A stretch of 64,000 nt of DNA from Planctomycetota bacterium (GTDB lineage: Bacteria; Planctomycetota; UBA1135; GCA-002686595): NCBI GenBank assembly GCA_016779205.1, contig JADHOC010000001.1, positions 186,001 through 250,000 on the forward strand, in the 5' to 3' direction. Positions 14,936-23,969 of the stretch are shown here, one piece after another (within the stretch, counting starts at the first letter, position 1; each line of letters begins with the position of its first letter). The notes under the pieces are model-generated. The model saw only the letters and a program-made list of their open reading frames with translations, was not told where the DNA came from and made no database searches. Both the position numbers and the translations under genes were made by a program.

Positions 14936-17586
14936 AGCTGGATTCGGAGACCGGGGAGCCCGACGTCGGTGCTCCGGCGCCGCGATCGCGCAGGCGCTGG
15001 CCCTACGTCCTGTCGGCGCTCTACGGGATCCTGCTGCTGGCCTCGTGGGCCACGACGGTGCGCCCCTACGACCCGGCACCACCGGAGGCTGCGGGTCGGC
15101 GCGTCCTCTCCCTCCCGGCCTTCGACGGCGATGGGCGTCCACTGGCGGGCACCGTCGACGTCGCCTTCCTGGATCGAGGGGAGGGTCTCGGGCCTCCCCT
15201 ACTCCTGCTGCACGGGAGCCCGGGGAGCGCCGACGACTTCCGCAAGGTCGCCCCGCTCCTCGCCGATGAGCGGCGCCTCATCGTGCCGGATCTACCGGGC
15301 TTCGGCGTCTCGCAGCGAAGCGTCCCGAACTACTCCGCCAGGGCCCACGCGGCCTACGTGAGCGCCCTCCTGGAAGAGCTGGGGATCCAGGGGGTCCACG
15401 CCGTGGGCTTCAGCATGGGGGGCGCCGTGGCCCTCGAACTGGCCGAGCTCGACCCCGCGCGTACGCGCTCGGTGACGCTCCTCGCGTCCATCGGAGTCGA
15501 GGAGCTCGAGCTCCTCGGGGACCACACCCTGAACCACGGGCTCCACGGCCTCCAGCTCTACGCCATCGACGCGGCGCACTGGCTGATCCCGCACTTCGGG
15601 GCCCTGGATCAGGGGATGATCACCCGGGAGTACGCCAGGAACTTCCACGACACCGACCAGCGCAGGCTGCGCCCGATTCTGGAGTCGCTCCAGCCCCCCA
15701 CCCTCATCATCCACGGCGAGGAGGACTTCCTCGTGCCGGTGGCGGCGGCCCGGGAGCACGGCCGGATTGTTCCCCAGGCAGAACTCACCGTCCTGCCTCC
15801 GCCACGTGGACACTTCATCCCCTGGACCGAGTCCGACACGGTCGCGAAGCTGGTGCGGTCCTTCACGAACCGCGTGGACCGGGGGGAGGCGCTCTCGAGG
15901 GTGGAGGCCTCCGCCGCGAGGCTGACCCTGGCCGAGGCGCCCTTCGACCCGGGGCAGGTCCCCCCCTTCGAGGGCCCCGCCCTGCTCACCGTGCTCCTGC
16001 TCCTGGCCGTGGGCACCCTGGTCTCCGAAGACCTCTCCTGCATCGCCGCCGGGCTCCTGGTCGCCGACGGGCGACTGGGCTTCGCCGCGGCCACGGGGGC
16101 CTGCTTTGTGGGGATCCTCGCGGGCGACCTCGCCCTCTTCGCGCTCGGTCGCCTCCTCGGCCGCCCTGCCCTCGCGGCGCGCCCCCTCCGCTGGGTCGTC
16201 AGCGAGGCCGCGGTGGAGCGCGCCAGCCGCTGGTTCCAGCGGAAGGGCGTGGCGGTGATCTTCCTCTCGCGCTTCACCCCGGGATTGCGGCTGCCCACCT
16301 ACGTGGCCGCCGGCCTCCTGAGGACCCCGTTGCTCACCTTCGCCGGCTTCTTCGCCCTGGCCGGCTTGCTCTGGACGCCCCTGCTCGTAGGCGTGGCCGC
16401 CTTCGCGGGCGAGGCGCTGGCGGAGCGGCTCGGGTCCCTCGGCGCGGCCCAGCTGCCCTGGATCCTGGGCCTGGCCCTGCTCCTGCTGCAGGTCTACCGA
16501 ACGCTCCCGCTGACCCTCACGCACACCGGGCGCCGGCGGCTCAGGGGCCGATGGCTCAGCCTCAAGGGCTGGGAGTTCTGGCCACCCTACCTCACCTATC
16601 CGCCGGTCCTCCTCTGGATCGGCTGGCTGGCCCTCCGCCATCGCTCCCTCGTCGTCGTGACCGCCGCCAACCCCGGCATCCCGGCGAGCGGCGTGGTCGG
16701 TGAGTCCAAGTCCCTGATCCTCGACGCCCTCGACCCGGACGCGCCGGAGATCGCCGGGCACACGCTGCTCTCCGCCGCCCAGACCCCCGAGGAGCGCGAG
16801 CGCGCCGCGGGCCAGTTCCTTGAGCGTTTCGGGGCCGACTTCCCGGTGGTGCTGAAGCCCGACGCCGGTCAACGGGGCTCGGGGGTACGGCTGGTCCCGG
16901 ACGAGGCCACGCTCATGCGCTGGGCCCGTGAGGTCCGGCACGACGCCATCGTGCAGCAGCGGATCGATGGGCCCGAGTTCGGCGTGTTCTATGCACGCCC
17001 GCCGGGCAGCGCGACGGGCCAGGTGCTCAGCGTCACGATCAAGGAGCTCCCCGCCGTGACGGGCGACGGGGAGCGAACGGTGGAGGCGCTGCTCCTCGAT
17101 GACGCGCGGGCCTGCGCCCTTCACGGCGTGTACCTCGAGGAGCTGGGGCCGCGGGCCGATGAGGTCCCGGCACCCGGGGTCAAGGTCCCGCTGGTGAGTG
17201 TGGGCACCCACGCGCGCGGGGCCATCTTCCTGGACGGGGAGCACCTGATCACGCCTGCGCTCACCGCGGCCATGGACCGCATCGCCGGCCGCTTCGAGGG
17301 CTTCCACCTCGGCCGCTTCGACCTGCGGGCGCCGTCCGCCGAGATGCTCGCCCGTGGCGAGGGGCTCGGCGTCATCGAGCTCAACGGGCTGACCTCGGAG
17401 CCGACCGAGATCTACGACCCCGCCATGCCGCTCAGCGCGGCCTACGGGCGGCTCTTCCGACATTGGCGCCTCGCCTTCGAGTTCGGCGCGGCCAACGCCA
17501 GCCGGGGGGCGACGCCGACGGGAGTCGCGGACGTCCTTGGGGAGTGGCTCCGCTACTTGAAGGCCCAGCGCACGCACGAGCGGTGA
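14932..17586 (+). CDS. Tri-domain fusion: alpha/beta hydrolase, DedA-type membrane domain, ATP-grasp ligase
   Basis: An 884-residue protein from a TTG start that overlaps the NRDE stop. Residues about 23-41 form a membrane anchor. Residues about 60-340 are an alpha/beta hydrolase: LLLLHGSPGS (oxyanion region), nucleophile Ser 161 in GFSMGG, Asp 265 in HGEEDFLVP and His 294 in RGHFIPW. Residues about 347-530 are a DedA/VTT membrane domain with several hydrophobic helices and the family motif FLSRFTPGLRLPTYVAAG. Residues about 580-860 resemble an ATP-grasp ligase: FPVVLKPDAGQRGSGV binds ATP, IVQQRIDGPEFGV and GVIELNGLTSEPTE carry late metal/ATP ligands. All three parts look intact. A hydrolase, a lipid-scramblase-like domain and a carboxylate-amine ligase in one chain, next to acyltransferases, suggests synthesis and movement of an amino-acylated lipid; this is inference. 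Confidence 0.8.
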   Translation: MKLDSETGEPDVGAPAPRSRRRWPYVLSALYGILLLASWATTVRPYDPAPPEAAGRRVLSLPAFDGDGRPLAGTVDVAFLDRGEGLGPPLLLLHGSPGSADDFRKVAPLLADERRLIVPDLPGFGVSQRSVPNYSARAHAAYVSALLEELGIQGVHAVGFSMGGAVALELAELDPARTRSVTLLASIGVEELELLGDHTLNHGLHGLQLYAIDAAHWLIPHFGALDQGMITREYARNFHDTDQRRLRPILESLQPPTLIIHGEEDFLVPVAAAREHGRIVPQAELTVLPPPRGHFIPWTESDTVAKLVRSFTNRVDRGEALSRVEASAARLTLAEAPFDPGQVPPFEGPALLTVLLLLAVGTLVSEDLSCIAAGLLVADGRLGFAAATGACFVGILAGDLALFALGRLLGRPALAARPLRWVVSEAAVERASRWFQRKGVAVIFLSRFTPGLRLPTYVAAGLLRTPLLTFAGFFALAGLLWTPLLVGVAAFAGEALAERLGSLGAAQLPWILGLALLLLQVYRTLPLTLTHTGRRRLRGRWLSLKGWEFWPPYLTYPPVLLWIGWLALRHRSLVVVTAANPGIPASGVVGESKSLILDALDPDAPEIAGHTLLSAAQTPEERERAAGQFLERFGADFPVVLKPDAGQRGSGVRLVPDEATLMRWAREVRHDAIVQQRIDGPEFGVFYARPPGSATGQVLSVTIKELPAVTGDGERTVEALLLDDARACALHGVYLEELGPRADEVPAPGVKVPLVSVGTHARGAIFLDGEHLITPALTAAMDRIAGRFEGFHLGRFDLRAPSAEMLARGEGLGVIELNGLTSEPTEIYDPAMPLSAAYGRLFRHWRLAFEFGAANASRGATPTGVADVLGEWLRYLKAQRTHER

Positions 17587-17719
17587 CCGGCGAGGTTCGA
17601 ACGTGCAATTCTCCCCCCATCGAATCTGCACGGACCCTTGATACGGCGCGCCGCCCCCCATCGAGTATGAAAACGTCCCGAGGCGCCCCCCCCGAGGCCC
17701 CGGACCCTCTCCCGCAGAC

Positions 17720-18571
17720 ATGGACCCGCCAGGGTCACCTCCAGTGCCCGACCAAGACCACCGCCAGCTCAGGTCCACCGCCAGTCTGAGCAGCTCACCG
17801 CTGCTCGATGACCAGCACCTGATTCCTTCGACGGACGTGACGCTTGGACCCTACCGGCTCCGGTTCGCACGCACCGACGATGACCTCGCCATGGTCCGGC
17901 GGCTGCGCTATGCCGTCTTCAACGTCGAGCTTGGCGAAGGGCTCGCGGGCTCCCACGAGACGGGAGTGGACGCTGACGCCTTCGACCGCCAGTGCCAGCA
18001 CCTGATCGTCCTCGAGCGTGAATCCGGCGCCGCCGTCGGGACCTATCGCATGCAGACCGCCGCCGCGGCGCGGGCAGGGCACGGATGGTACACCGCGGGC
18101 GAGTTCGAGCTCGGCGACCTGCCGGAGGACGTGCTGGAGAGCGCAGGCGAGCTCGGCCGCGCCTGCGTCGCCCGAGCGCACCGGGACAAGACCGTGCTGT
18201 TCCTCTTGTGGCACGGGCTCATCCAGTACGCCGCCCATACCGGCGTGAAGGCCTTCTTCGGGTGCAGCTCGCTCACGGGCACCGACCCCCGCCCCGCCGT
18301 CGCCCTCTACGCCCAGTTGATCCGTGACCGCAAGGTCCACCCCGAGTTCAAGGCGCCCCCGCGCCTCACCATGGCCTGCCCGCTGGTCTCCTGGCCCACG
18401 GAGGAGGAGCTCGAAGGGGTGGAGGTCCCCAAGCTCTTCGCCACGTACCTGCGGCACGGCGGCCTCGTCCTCGGCCCCCCGGCGGTCGACCACGAGTTCG
18501 GCACCATCGACTTCCTCACCTGGGTCGAGATCAAGCCGCGGCACATCCGGCTGTTCGGGCGCGTCCGCTGA
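17720..18571 (+). CDS. OlsB-like GNAT N-acyltransferase
   Basis: A 283-residue acyltransferase of the ornithine-lipid OlsB / hemolysin-like GNAT group. Typical segments are VRRLRYAVFNVELG, AFDRQCQHLIVLE, VGTYRMQTA, WYTAGEFEL, ELGRACVA, VLFLLWHGL and FFGCSSLTGTDPRPA. Such enzymes move a 3-hydroxyacyl group from acyl-ACP to the alpha-amino group of ornithine or another amino acid. The first 45 residues before LGPYRLRFA are probably disordered, and the exact start (ATG 17720) is less certain. A 133-base gap separates it from the tri-domain fusion and contains a repeated cccccatcga decamer (near 17615 and 17667). With the PlsC-type gene at 13118 it could complete an OlsB/OlsA pair. Confidence 0.8.
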   Translation: MDPPGSPPVPDQDHRQLRSTASLSSSPLLDDQHLIPSTDVTLGPYRLRFARTDDDLAMVRRLRYAVFNVELGEGLAGSHETGVDADAFDRQCQHLIVLERESGAAVGTYRMQTAAAARAGHGWYTAGEFELGDLPEDVLESAGELGRACVARAHRDKTVLFLLWHGLIQYAAHTGVKAFFGCSSLTGTDPRPAVALYAQLIRDRKVHPEFKAPPRLTMACPLVSWPTEEELEGVEVPKLFATYLRHGGLVLGPPAVDHEFGTIDFLTWVEIKPRHIRLFGRVR

Positions 18572-18572
18572 C

Positions 18573-18599
18573 GTCCCCGCCCGGCCGAGGCGCGGGGAC
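18573..18599. terminator. Hairpin between convergent genes
   Basis: Arms gtccccgc (18573-18580) and gcggggac (18592-18599) form a perfect 8-bp stem with an 11-base loop, directly after the OlsB-like stop and before the end of the convergent gene at 18630. Confidence 0.5.
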
Positions 18600-18629
18600 A
18601 TTACCCGTGGCCTGCGGCGCCCGGGCGGA

Positions 18630-21600
18630 TCAGCCGTCCTCGTCCTCGTCGTCCTCGGGGTCCCTCACGACCTCCGGCAGGGGCCGGTCCGGCTGACCGT
18701 GGTCCCGGAAGACCGTGAGCCAGTGGTCGATGATCGGGTTGTCCAGGGCCACCGCGCCGATCCAGGGCTGGGCCTCGCGGATGATGTCCGAGGCGTCGAG
18801 GAACAGGATCCAGCGACGCCCCTGGTCGATGCCCGCGGCGGCGTCGGCGGGGTCCTCCACCGTGACCCGGTGGTAGAGGACGCGCGGCGCCTGGAGGTCC
18901 CCGGCGGCATCCGCGAGGGTCTCCTCGAGGCCCGCCTCGGCCGCCGCGGGCGCCAGCCGTTCGGGGAGGAGCACCACCAGGGGCTGCACGATGTCCCGCT
19001 TGAGCATTCGCCCGATGAGGGAGGTGGCCGCATTCCCGATCCGGTTGACCGTGGCGGCATCCCCGCTCGCGCCCGACCGCTGCTGGCGGATCCCCTCCGC
19101 CTTGGAGTGGGAGGGGAACCAGAGGGCCAGGGTGCCGTTGCTCGAGGGCACGCGCTCCCCCTGGAACAGCACCCGCTGGTTGTCGATCTTCTCGAAGGAG
19201 GGTCCGGTGCCCCGGGTCAGGTCGAGCGCCGCGAGGTCCGAGGCCTCGCCCGACGCGCGGGCCGGCTCCCCATCGGTGCGGCGGGCGATCGGCGGCGAGA
19301 GCGCCACCGCCCCCGCGCTGGTGCCGAAGCCCACGTAGCCCTCGATGGGCGCGCCGTCGATGGTGTGGTAGGTGCCCGCGTACTGACCGGCGATCCACGC
19401 GGACACCGCCGACCCCTCCACGAGCAGCTCGAGCTGCACGGAGGTCTGGGAGTTGCTGATGGCGACGGCCCCCGACTTGGCGCTCCCCGGCAGCCCGCCG
19501 TCCCGCGTCCGCAGTCCGTTGAAGGACCAGTTGACGTTCTTGAACTCCGCGCTGGTCTCCTTGTCCCCCCTGGCATAGTCCCAGTCGATCGCCGTCAGCT
19601 GCAGGCGGACGTTGCGCTCCCGGCTCGTCCAGCCCAGGACCGCGAGGAAGGCGTTGGACCCCGTGGTGAAGGAGACCCGGGTCGAGATCGAGTAGGACCC
19701 GGGGAGCATCCACCGGTCCGCTCGCAGGAAGGACTTGCCTCCGCCCCGCCGGTCCATGTCCCCCGTCCCCGCCTGGCGCTCCCGGCGCCCCAGGAGGAGG
19801 CTCCCGTCCGGCTCGATGCGATAGAGGCCCTTGGGACGGTTCTTGTCGAGGCTGGTGAGCTCCTCGTCCTCCCACCCCCCGAGCTCCGCGGCGAGCCCCG
19901 GCAGGGGGAGCGTCGGCCCGTCCGCCGGATCCGGCTCCGCCTTGGACCGGATGCCGGCCCACGCCGCGACGCGGCGCGCCTCCAGGGCGAGGCGCGCGCT
20001 GCTCCCCTCCAGCCCGGCGCCGCCAAGTTCCGCCGACACCGCGAGCAGCCGCTCGTGGTACTCCCAGACCGCCGGCAAGGCGGAGGGGAACGACGGCCCG
20101 GGGTCGTTGGAGAGGACCCCGTGGAACGGCTCCCCGCGGCGTTCGTGGGCGGTGACCCAGAGGGCCTCACGCTCGCTGCCATTGGGGCGGGACGGGGCGC
20201 CGAGGGCCTGCTCCAACCCCATGGCGATCCGCCGGTCGTACCCGTCCACCGCGCGGGCCCAGACGAGGGCCCGGATCGCAGCATCCCGGTCCCCGTGCTC
20301 GGCGAGGAGCAGGCCGGCCACCCGCGCCTGGTTCTGCCCGAACACGGGCTCCGCGCGGTTCCAATCCCAGGTCCAGGTGGGCTCGTCGTAGACCCAGTCC
20401 CCCTTCTCCATCTTCGCGAAGCCCGAGCGGTAGCGATTGGTCCAGGGCTCGGGCCGCTCGGGGTCAAAGCCGGCGAGGAACTCGGCGAACATCTCCTGGA
20501 AGCCGTCAAAGGAGGACGGGCGGCCCTCCTCGCCGTCGCAGAAGTGGTCCTCGAAGTCGTCGAGGCGGCCCTTCGGGCTCGAGGAGTGGTCTCCGGAGTC
20601 CTCGAACTCGGCCAGGCGCTCGGCGAAGATCGGCGTGCCCTGGGAGAGCTTCGCGGCGTCGCCCTCGAACCAGGTGCGCAGGAACACGTAGAGCGCGTTC
20701 CCCACCGAGTAGTTCCGACGGTAGTCCTCGGGCTCACCGCGCACCACCGACTCCAGCTCCCTGAGGCTCGCGTGCCCGCTACCGAGCACGCCCCGTAGGG
20801 TCCCGGGATTGCAGTGGTCGTAGGCGAAGTCAGGGTCGTCCGTGAAGGCGTAGGCCGCGCCGGTCCAGGTGGCGCGGCCCTCGACGAGCCAGGCGGGAAT
20901 GCCGGGGTGCAGCGCCCCGTCGAAGCGGTGGGTGAGCTCGTGGGTCAGGCCGCGGCCGAGGCCGGGGATGGTGCCGACGCTGAACTGCAGGACCGTGGTG
21001 TCGCCGCCCTGGAAGCCGCCCACCCAGAAGAAGGGTGCGCCCTCCGCCTCGAGGCCGCTGGGGTCGGGAACGATGCGGACCACCCCCTGCCGCGGCTTCC
21101 TCCCGTTGAAGGGGTCGGACCCGAAGTAGGCCGCGAGGCGCTCGTGGTGCTTCTCGACCGTGCTCGCCACCCCGAGCAGCGTCTCGTACCCGCAGTCCGA
21201 CTCCACGCGGTACCAGCCGCGCGGGCTGATGGCGACGCCCGGCTCGGAGAAGTCCCGGTGCTTGCGAGTGAAGGCCTCGCCCTCGTCCGACGCCAGCCAC
21301 TCCAGCTCCTCCACCGTCCAGGGCTTCTCGCTCCCGTCCACCATCCGCTGGCGCGCCCGGGCGGCGACCTCCGCGCCCTTGGAGCGCCAGCGAGGCATCC
21401 CGCTGGGTCGCGGGCCGCGCAGGTCCTTGAAGTCCGCCTGGGCTCCGAGGCCGCGCATGATCCGCGCGGCGCGCAGCGCGAGCCCGGGCTGTGCCCGGGA
21501 GAGGGCGTCCTCCGCCACGCGCTGGAGCGCCTTGAGCACCGGGACATGGGCCCCACGGGGCGCGTGGACCTCGGGGGCCAGCTGCCCCCGGGCCTCTCGA

Positions 21601-22187
21601 TAGACCGCTGGCGATTGAAGCGCGAGGTCGAGGCCAAAGCGGCGGGCCCACGCCGCCGTCAGGAGCAGCTCGGGTCTGCGCGAGCCCTTGGACTCACGCT
21701 CCCCGGCGAAGCGGACGAGCTCCTCCACGGCGCGCGCCCTCGCGCGGGCCACCTCTGCGCCGATGCGGACGAGGTCCAGCTCTCCGTTACGCCCATCAAA
21801 GGCCCCCCGTGGCGCCCGAGTCCCCGCCCGGCCATCGGGGCCCACCACCAGATCGGACCAGGCCAGGGCCGCGCGCGCGAGCGCGTCGTCGTCCCGGTTG
21901 CCGCGGGCCACCTCCGCGAGCCCCACCAGGGCCTCGCGGCGGACCCAGGCGTCCCCCGCGGCTGCGCGCTCGAAGTGCACCGCGGCCTCGTCCAGGTCGC
22001 CGCGCTTGAGGGCGCCCTCTCCCGCCTCGAGCGCCTTCTCGGACTCCGACTTGCGGTCCAGCGCCAGGGGCCTCCCCGGCGCCGTCGCCGTGACCCCAGC
22101 GCGCCCTGACGTGGGCGCCTCGGTGAGCCCTGCCGAGGTGTGGAGGCCAGTGAGGGGGCAGAGCGCGGTGATGAGCAGTGCGAGCAT
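18630..22187 (-). CDS. Large exported protein with gluzincin-type metallopeptidase motif
   Basis: A 1185-residue protein that starts with a signal peptide (MLALLITALCPLTGL); the frame is open upstream but this Met gives a proper export signal. Residues about 55-110 contain TPR-like helices (ALKRGDLDEAAVHFERAAAG). The zinc motif HELTH lies at residues 416-420, and WLVEGRATW puts Glu 436 in place as third ligand, the pattern of MA-clan gluzincin-like peptidases. The C-terminal half includes a concanavalin-like beta region (SYSISTRVSFTTGSNAFLAVLGW) and a distinct last 200 residues (VVLLPERLAPAAAEAGLEE). The last eight residues are acidic. Substrate and role are unknown. It is divergent from the ChaN-like gene, 82 bases away. 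Confidence 0.7.
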   Translation of the reverse strand: MLALLITALCPLTGLHTSAGLTEAPTSGRAGVTATAPGRPLALDRKSESEKALEAGEGALKRGDLDEAAVHFERAAAGDAWVRREALVGLAEVARGNRDDDALARAALAWSDLVVGPDGRAGTRAPRGAFDGRNGELDLVRIGAEVARARARAVEELVRFAGERESKGSRRPELLLTAAWARRFGLDLALQSPAVYREARGQLAPEVHAPRGAHVPVLKALQRVAEDALSRAQPGLALRAARIMRGLGAQADFKDLRGPRPSGMPRWRSKGAEVAARARQRMVDGSEKPWTVEELEWLASDEGEAFTRKHRDFSEPGVAISPRGWYRVESDCGYETLLGVASTVEKHHERLAAYFGSDPFNGRKPRQGVVRIVPDPSGLEAEGAPFFWVGGFQGGDTTVLQFSVGTIPGLGRGLTHELTHRFDGALHPGIPAWLVEGRATWTGAAYAFTDDPDFAYDHCNPGTLRGVLGSGHASLRELESVVRGEPEDYRRNYSVGNALYVFLRTWFEGDAAKLSQGTPIFAERLAEFEDSGDHSSSPKGRLDDFEDHFCDGEEGRPSSFDGFQEMFAEFLAGFDPERPEPWTNRYRSGFAKMEKGDWVYDEPTWTWDWNRAEPVFGQNQARVAGLLLAEHGDRDAAIRALVWARAVDGYDRRIAMGLEQALGAPSRPNGSEREALWVTAHERRGEPFHGVLSNDPGPSFPSALPAVWEYHERLLAVSAELGGAGLEGSSARLALEARRVAAWAGIRSKAEPDPADGPTLPLPGLAAELGGWEDEELTSLDKNRPKGLYRIEPDGSLLLGRRERQAGTGDMDRRGGGKSFLRADRWMLPGSYSISTRVSFTTGSNAFLAVLGWTSRERNVRLQLTAIDWDYARGDKETSAEFKNVNWSFNGLRTRDGGLPGSAKSGAVAISNSQTSVQLELLVEGSAVSAWIAGQYAGTYHTIDGAPIEGYVGFGTSAGAVALSPPIARRTDGEPARASGEASDLAALDLTRGTGPSFEKIDNQRVLFQGERVPSSNGTLALWFPSHSKAEGIRQQRSGASGDAATVNRIGNAATSLIGRMLKRDIVQPLVVLLPERLAPAAAEAGLEETLADAAGDLQAPRVLYHRVTVEDPADAAAGIDQGRRWILFLDASDIIREAQPWIGAVALDNPIIDHWLTVFRDHGQPDRPLPEVVRDPEDDEDEDG

Positions 22188-22269
22188 GGAGCCAGGCGCT
22201 TGGGGGAAATGGTGGGCTAGTCGAGCGTCACCCTGGAGCCCTAGCGGAGATGTTTGACAGGATAACCGT

Positions 22270-23217
22270 ATGGCAAGCCTCCAATCCTCCCCCTCCATCT
22301 CTGCCGCCCTCCTCGCCCTCAGCCTCGCATCGTGCGCCTCCATCTCCGCCGGGTCTGGCCCCTTGGAGGTGGACCAGGAGAGCTGGGAGGCCACCGGCGC
22401 CGAGCTCCCGGTCGCGCTGGTGCGGACCCCGGGGCAGGAGCGCGTGACCATCGACGAGGCCGCCGACGCCCTGGCGGAGGCCGATGTGATCTTCCTCGGC
22501 GAGCAGCACGACTCCGCCGAGGGGCACGCGGTCCAGCTTGCGCTGACCAAGGCCGTGGCCGAGCGCAGGGGAGAGATCGTGCTCTCCATGGAGATGCTGG
22601 AGCGGGACAGCCAGCGGCTGGTGGACATGTACCTCGACGGAGAGATCGACCAGGAGGCGTTCCGCTCCACGGCCCGCCTGTGGCCGAACTACCAGGCGCA
22701 CTACGAGCCGGCGGTGGAGTTCGCCCGCGAGGGCGGCCACGACGTCCTGGCCGCCAACGTCTACCGCCCGGTGGCCTCCAGGGTCGCCCGCGAGGGGCTC
22801 GACTCGGCCATGGGCGAGGTCTGGGCAGCCGCCACCGTCGACGCCTCCCCCGGGGAGTACCGGGACCGCTTCGACGCCGTGATGTCCGGGCACGGTGGCG
22901 TGGACGAGGAGGTGATGGACCGCTTCTTCGCCGCCCAGTGCATCAAGGACGACACCATGGCCGAGAGCATCGCCCGCCGCATCGCCTGCGACCCGGGCGA
23001 TCCCCCGGTGGTCATCCATTGGAATGGCCGGTTCCACAGCGACTTCGGCCTCGGCACGGTCGAGCGGCTCCGGTCGCGCCAGCCGGACCTCAACATCGCG
23101 GTGGTCTCCATGCTGACCGACGTGCAGCTCTCAAGGCCCCTCGCCGAGGAGGTCCTGAACCAGGGGCACTACATCATCCTCGTCCAGGCCCCGCCGCAAG
23201 GGGCAGAGACCGACTAG
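22270..23217 (+). CDS. ChaN-family (haem/iron-regulated type) lipoprotein
   Basis: A 315-residue protein with a lipoprotein signal (LLALSLASCAS, Cys near 22). The ChaN domain follows: VIFLGEQHDSAEGHAVQL, LSMEMLERDSQRLVDMYL, LWPNYQAHYEPAVEFA, VLAANVYRPVASRVA and VVIHWNGRFHSDFGLGTVERL all match the family, including the conserved GE.H and the late H..F segment. ChaN of Campylobacter binds haem; a comparable role here is an inference. AGGA at 22258-22261 provides a ribosome binding site 7 bases before the ATG. Its TAG stop shares the CTAG tetramer with the stop of the convergent boxR gene. Confidence 0.83.
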   Translation: MASLQSSPSISAALLALSLASCASISAGSGPLEVDQESWEATGAELPVALVRTPGQERVTIDEAADALAEADVIFLGEQHDSAEGHAVQLALTKAVAERRGEIVLSMEMLERDSQRLVDMYLDGEIDQEAFRSTARLWPNYQAHYEPAVEFAREGGHDVLAANVYRPVASRVAREGLDSAMGEVWAAATVDASPGEYRDRFDAVMSGHGGVDEEVMDRFFAAQCIKDDTMAESIARRIACDPGDPPVVIHWNGRFHSDFGLGTVERLRSRQPDLNIAVVSMLTDVQLSRPLAEEVLNQGHYIILVQAPPQGAETD

Positions 23218-23969
23218 GCCCCGTCCGCCAGCCAGCCCTCGAGCTGGGCAGCGAGCGCGTCGGGCTCCAGGTCGCTGGTGCCCTGGTGCCGCTCTGCCAT
23301 GGCGTAGCGCTCCTCACGACGGGCGAGGATCTCGCGCAGCTCGTCGAGCGCCCTGGGGTGACCCTCCATGGGGCGGTGGTCACCCTGGTCCAGGACGCGC
23401 TGGAGGTGCTCCTCGGGGCGCGCCGACAGCCAGACCGTCCGGCAGGTGGAGCGCAGCCGGGCGTAGGTGTCAGCGCTGGCCACGATCGAGCCCCCCGTCG
23501 CGATCACGATGCGTTGGCCCTCGGCGAGCACCTCCTCCAGGGCCTCGCGCTCGAAGGCCCGGTATCCCTCGGCGCCCTGAAGGTCGAAGATGGCCGCCAG
23601 GGAAAGGCCAGCCAGGCGCTCGATGCGCTCGTCGAGCTCCACGAAGGGCACCTCAAGACGGCGCGCGAGCGCCGCGCCCACCGTCGACTTGCCCGCCCCC
23701 CGGAGCCCGATGAGGGCCACGCGCTCCGACGGAGCGCCCGCGGTGGGCAGATCGCAGAGCTCGCGCAGGGGCAACCCCAGCGCCCCCGCGAGCTGGGCGA
23801 GCTTGAGGACGGTCAGGTTGGCCCGGCCCGCCTCGGCCTCCGTCACGTAGCGCCGCGACAGATCGGCGCACTCCGCCAGCTCCGTGACGGTGAAGCGCCG
23901 CCGTTCACGCTCCTGGCGCAGGCGCTGCCCCAGGGCCCGAAGCAGCGATTTATCGTCTTGTCGAACCAT
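23214..23969 (-). CDS. boxR: BoxR-type regulator: XRE helix-turn-helix fused to shikimate-kinase-like domain
   Basis: A 251-residue transcription regulator of the BzdR/BoxR family, which represses benzoate catabolic genes and senses benzoyl-CoA. The N-terminal HTH covers residues about 10-70 (FTVTELAECADLSRRYVTEAE includes the recognition helices), and the C-terminal part is a shikimate-kinase-like domain with Walker A GLRGAGKST (residues 88-96), FVELDERIERL and ATGGSIVAS. In characterised members this domain binds benzoyl-CoA rather than phosphorylating shikimate. The ATG at 23969 is preferred over an upstream one because the family starts close to the HTH. The gene is divergent from boxC and boxB, as expected for their regulator; its stop overlaps that of the ChaN-like gene. 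Confidence 0.88.
   Translation of the reverse strand: MVRQDDKSLLRALGQRLRQERERRRFTVTELAECADLSRRYVTEAEAGRANLTVLKLAQLAGALGLPLRELCDLPTAGAPSERVALIGLRGAGKSTVGAALARRLEVPFVELDERIERLAGLSLAAIFDLQGAEGYRAFEREALEEVLAEGQRIVIATGGSIVASADTYARLRSTCRTVWLSARPEEHLQRVLDQGDHRPMEGHPRALDELREILARREERYAMAERHQGTSDLEPDALAAQLEGWLADGA

Noticed and set aside
17587..17620. ggttcgaac near 17592 looks like a tRNA T-loop
   Set aside because: No pairing stems, anticodon arm or CCA end can be drawn around it.
22254..22259. ttgaca hexamer upstream of the ChaN-like gene
   Set aside because: It lies only 10 bases before the start codon, so a -10 box at normal spacing would fall inside the gene.
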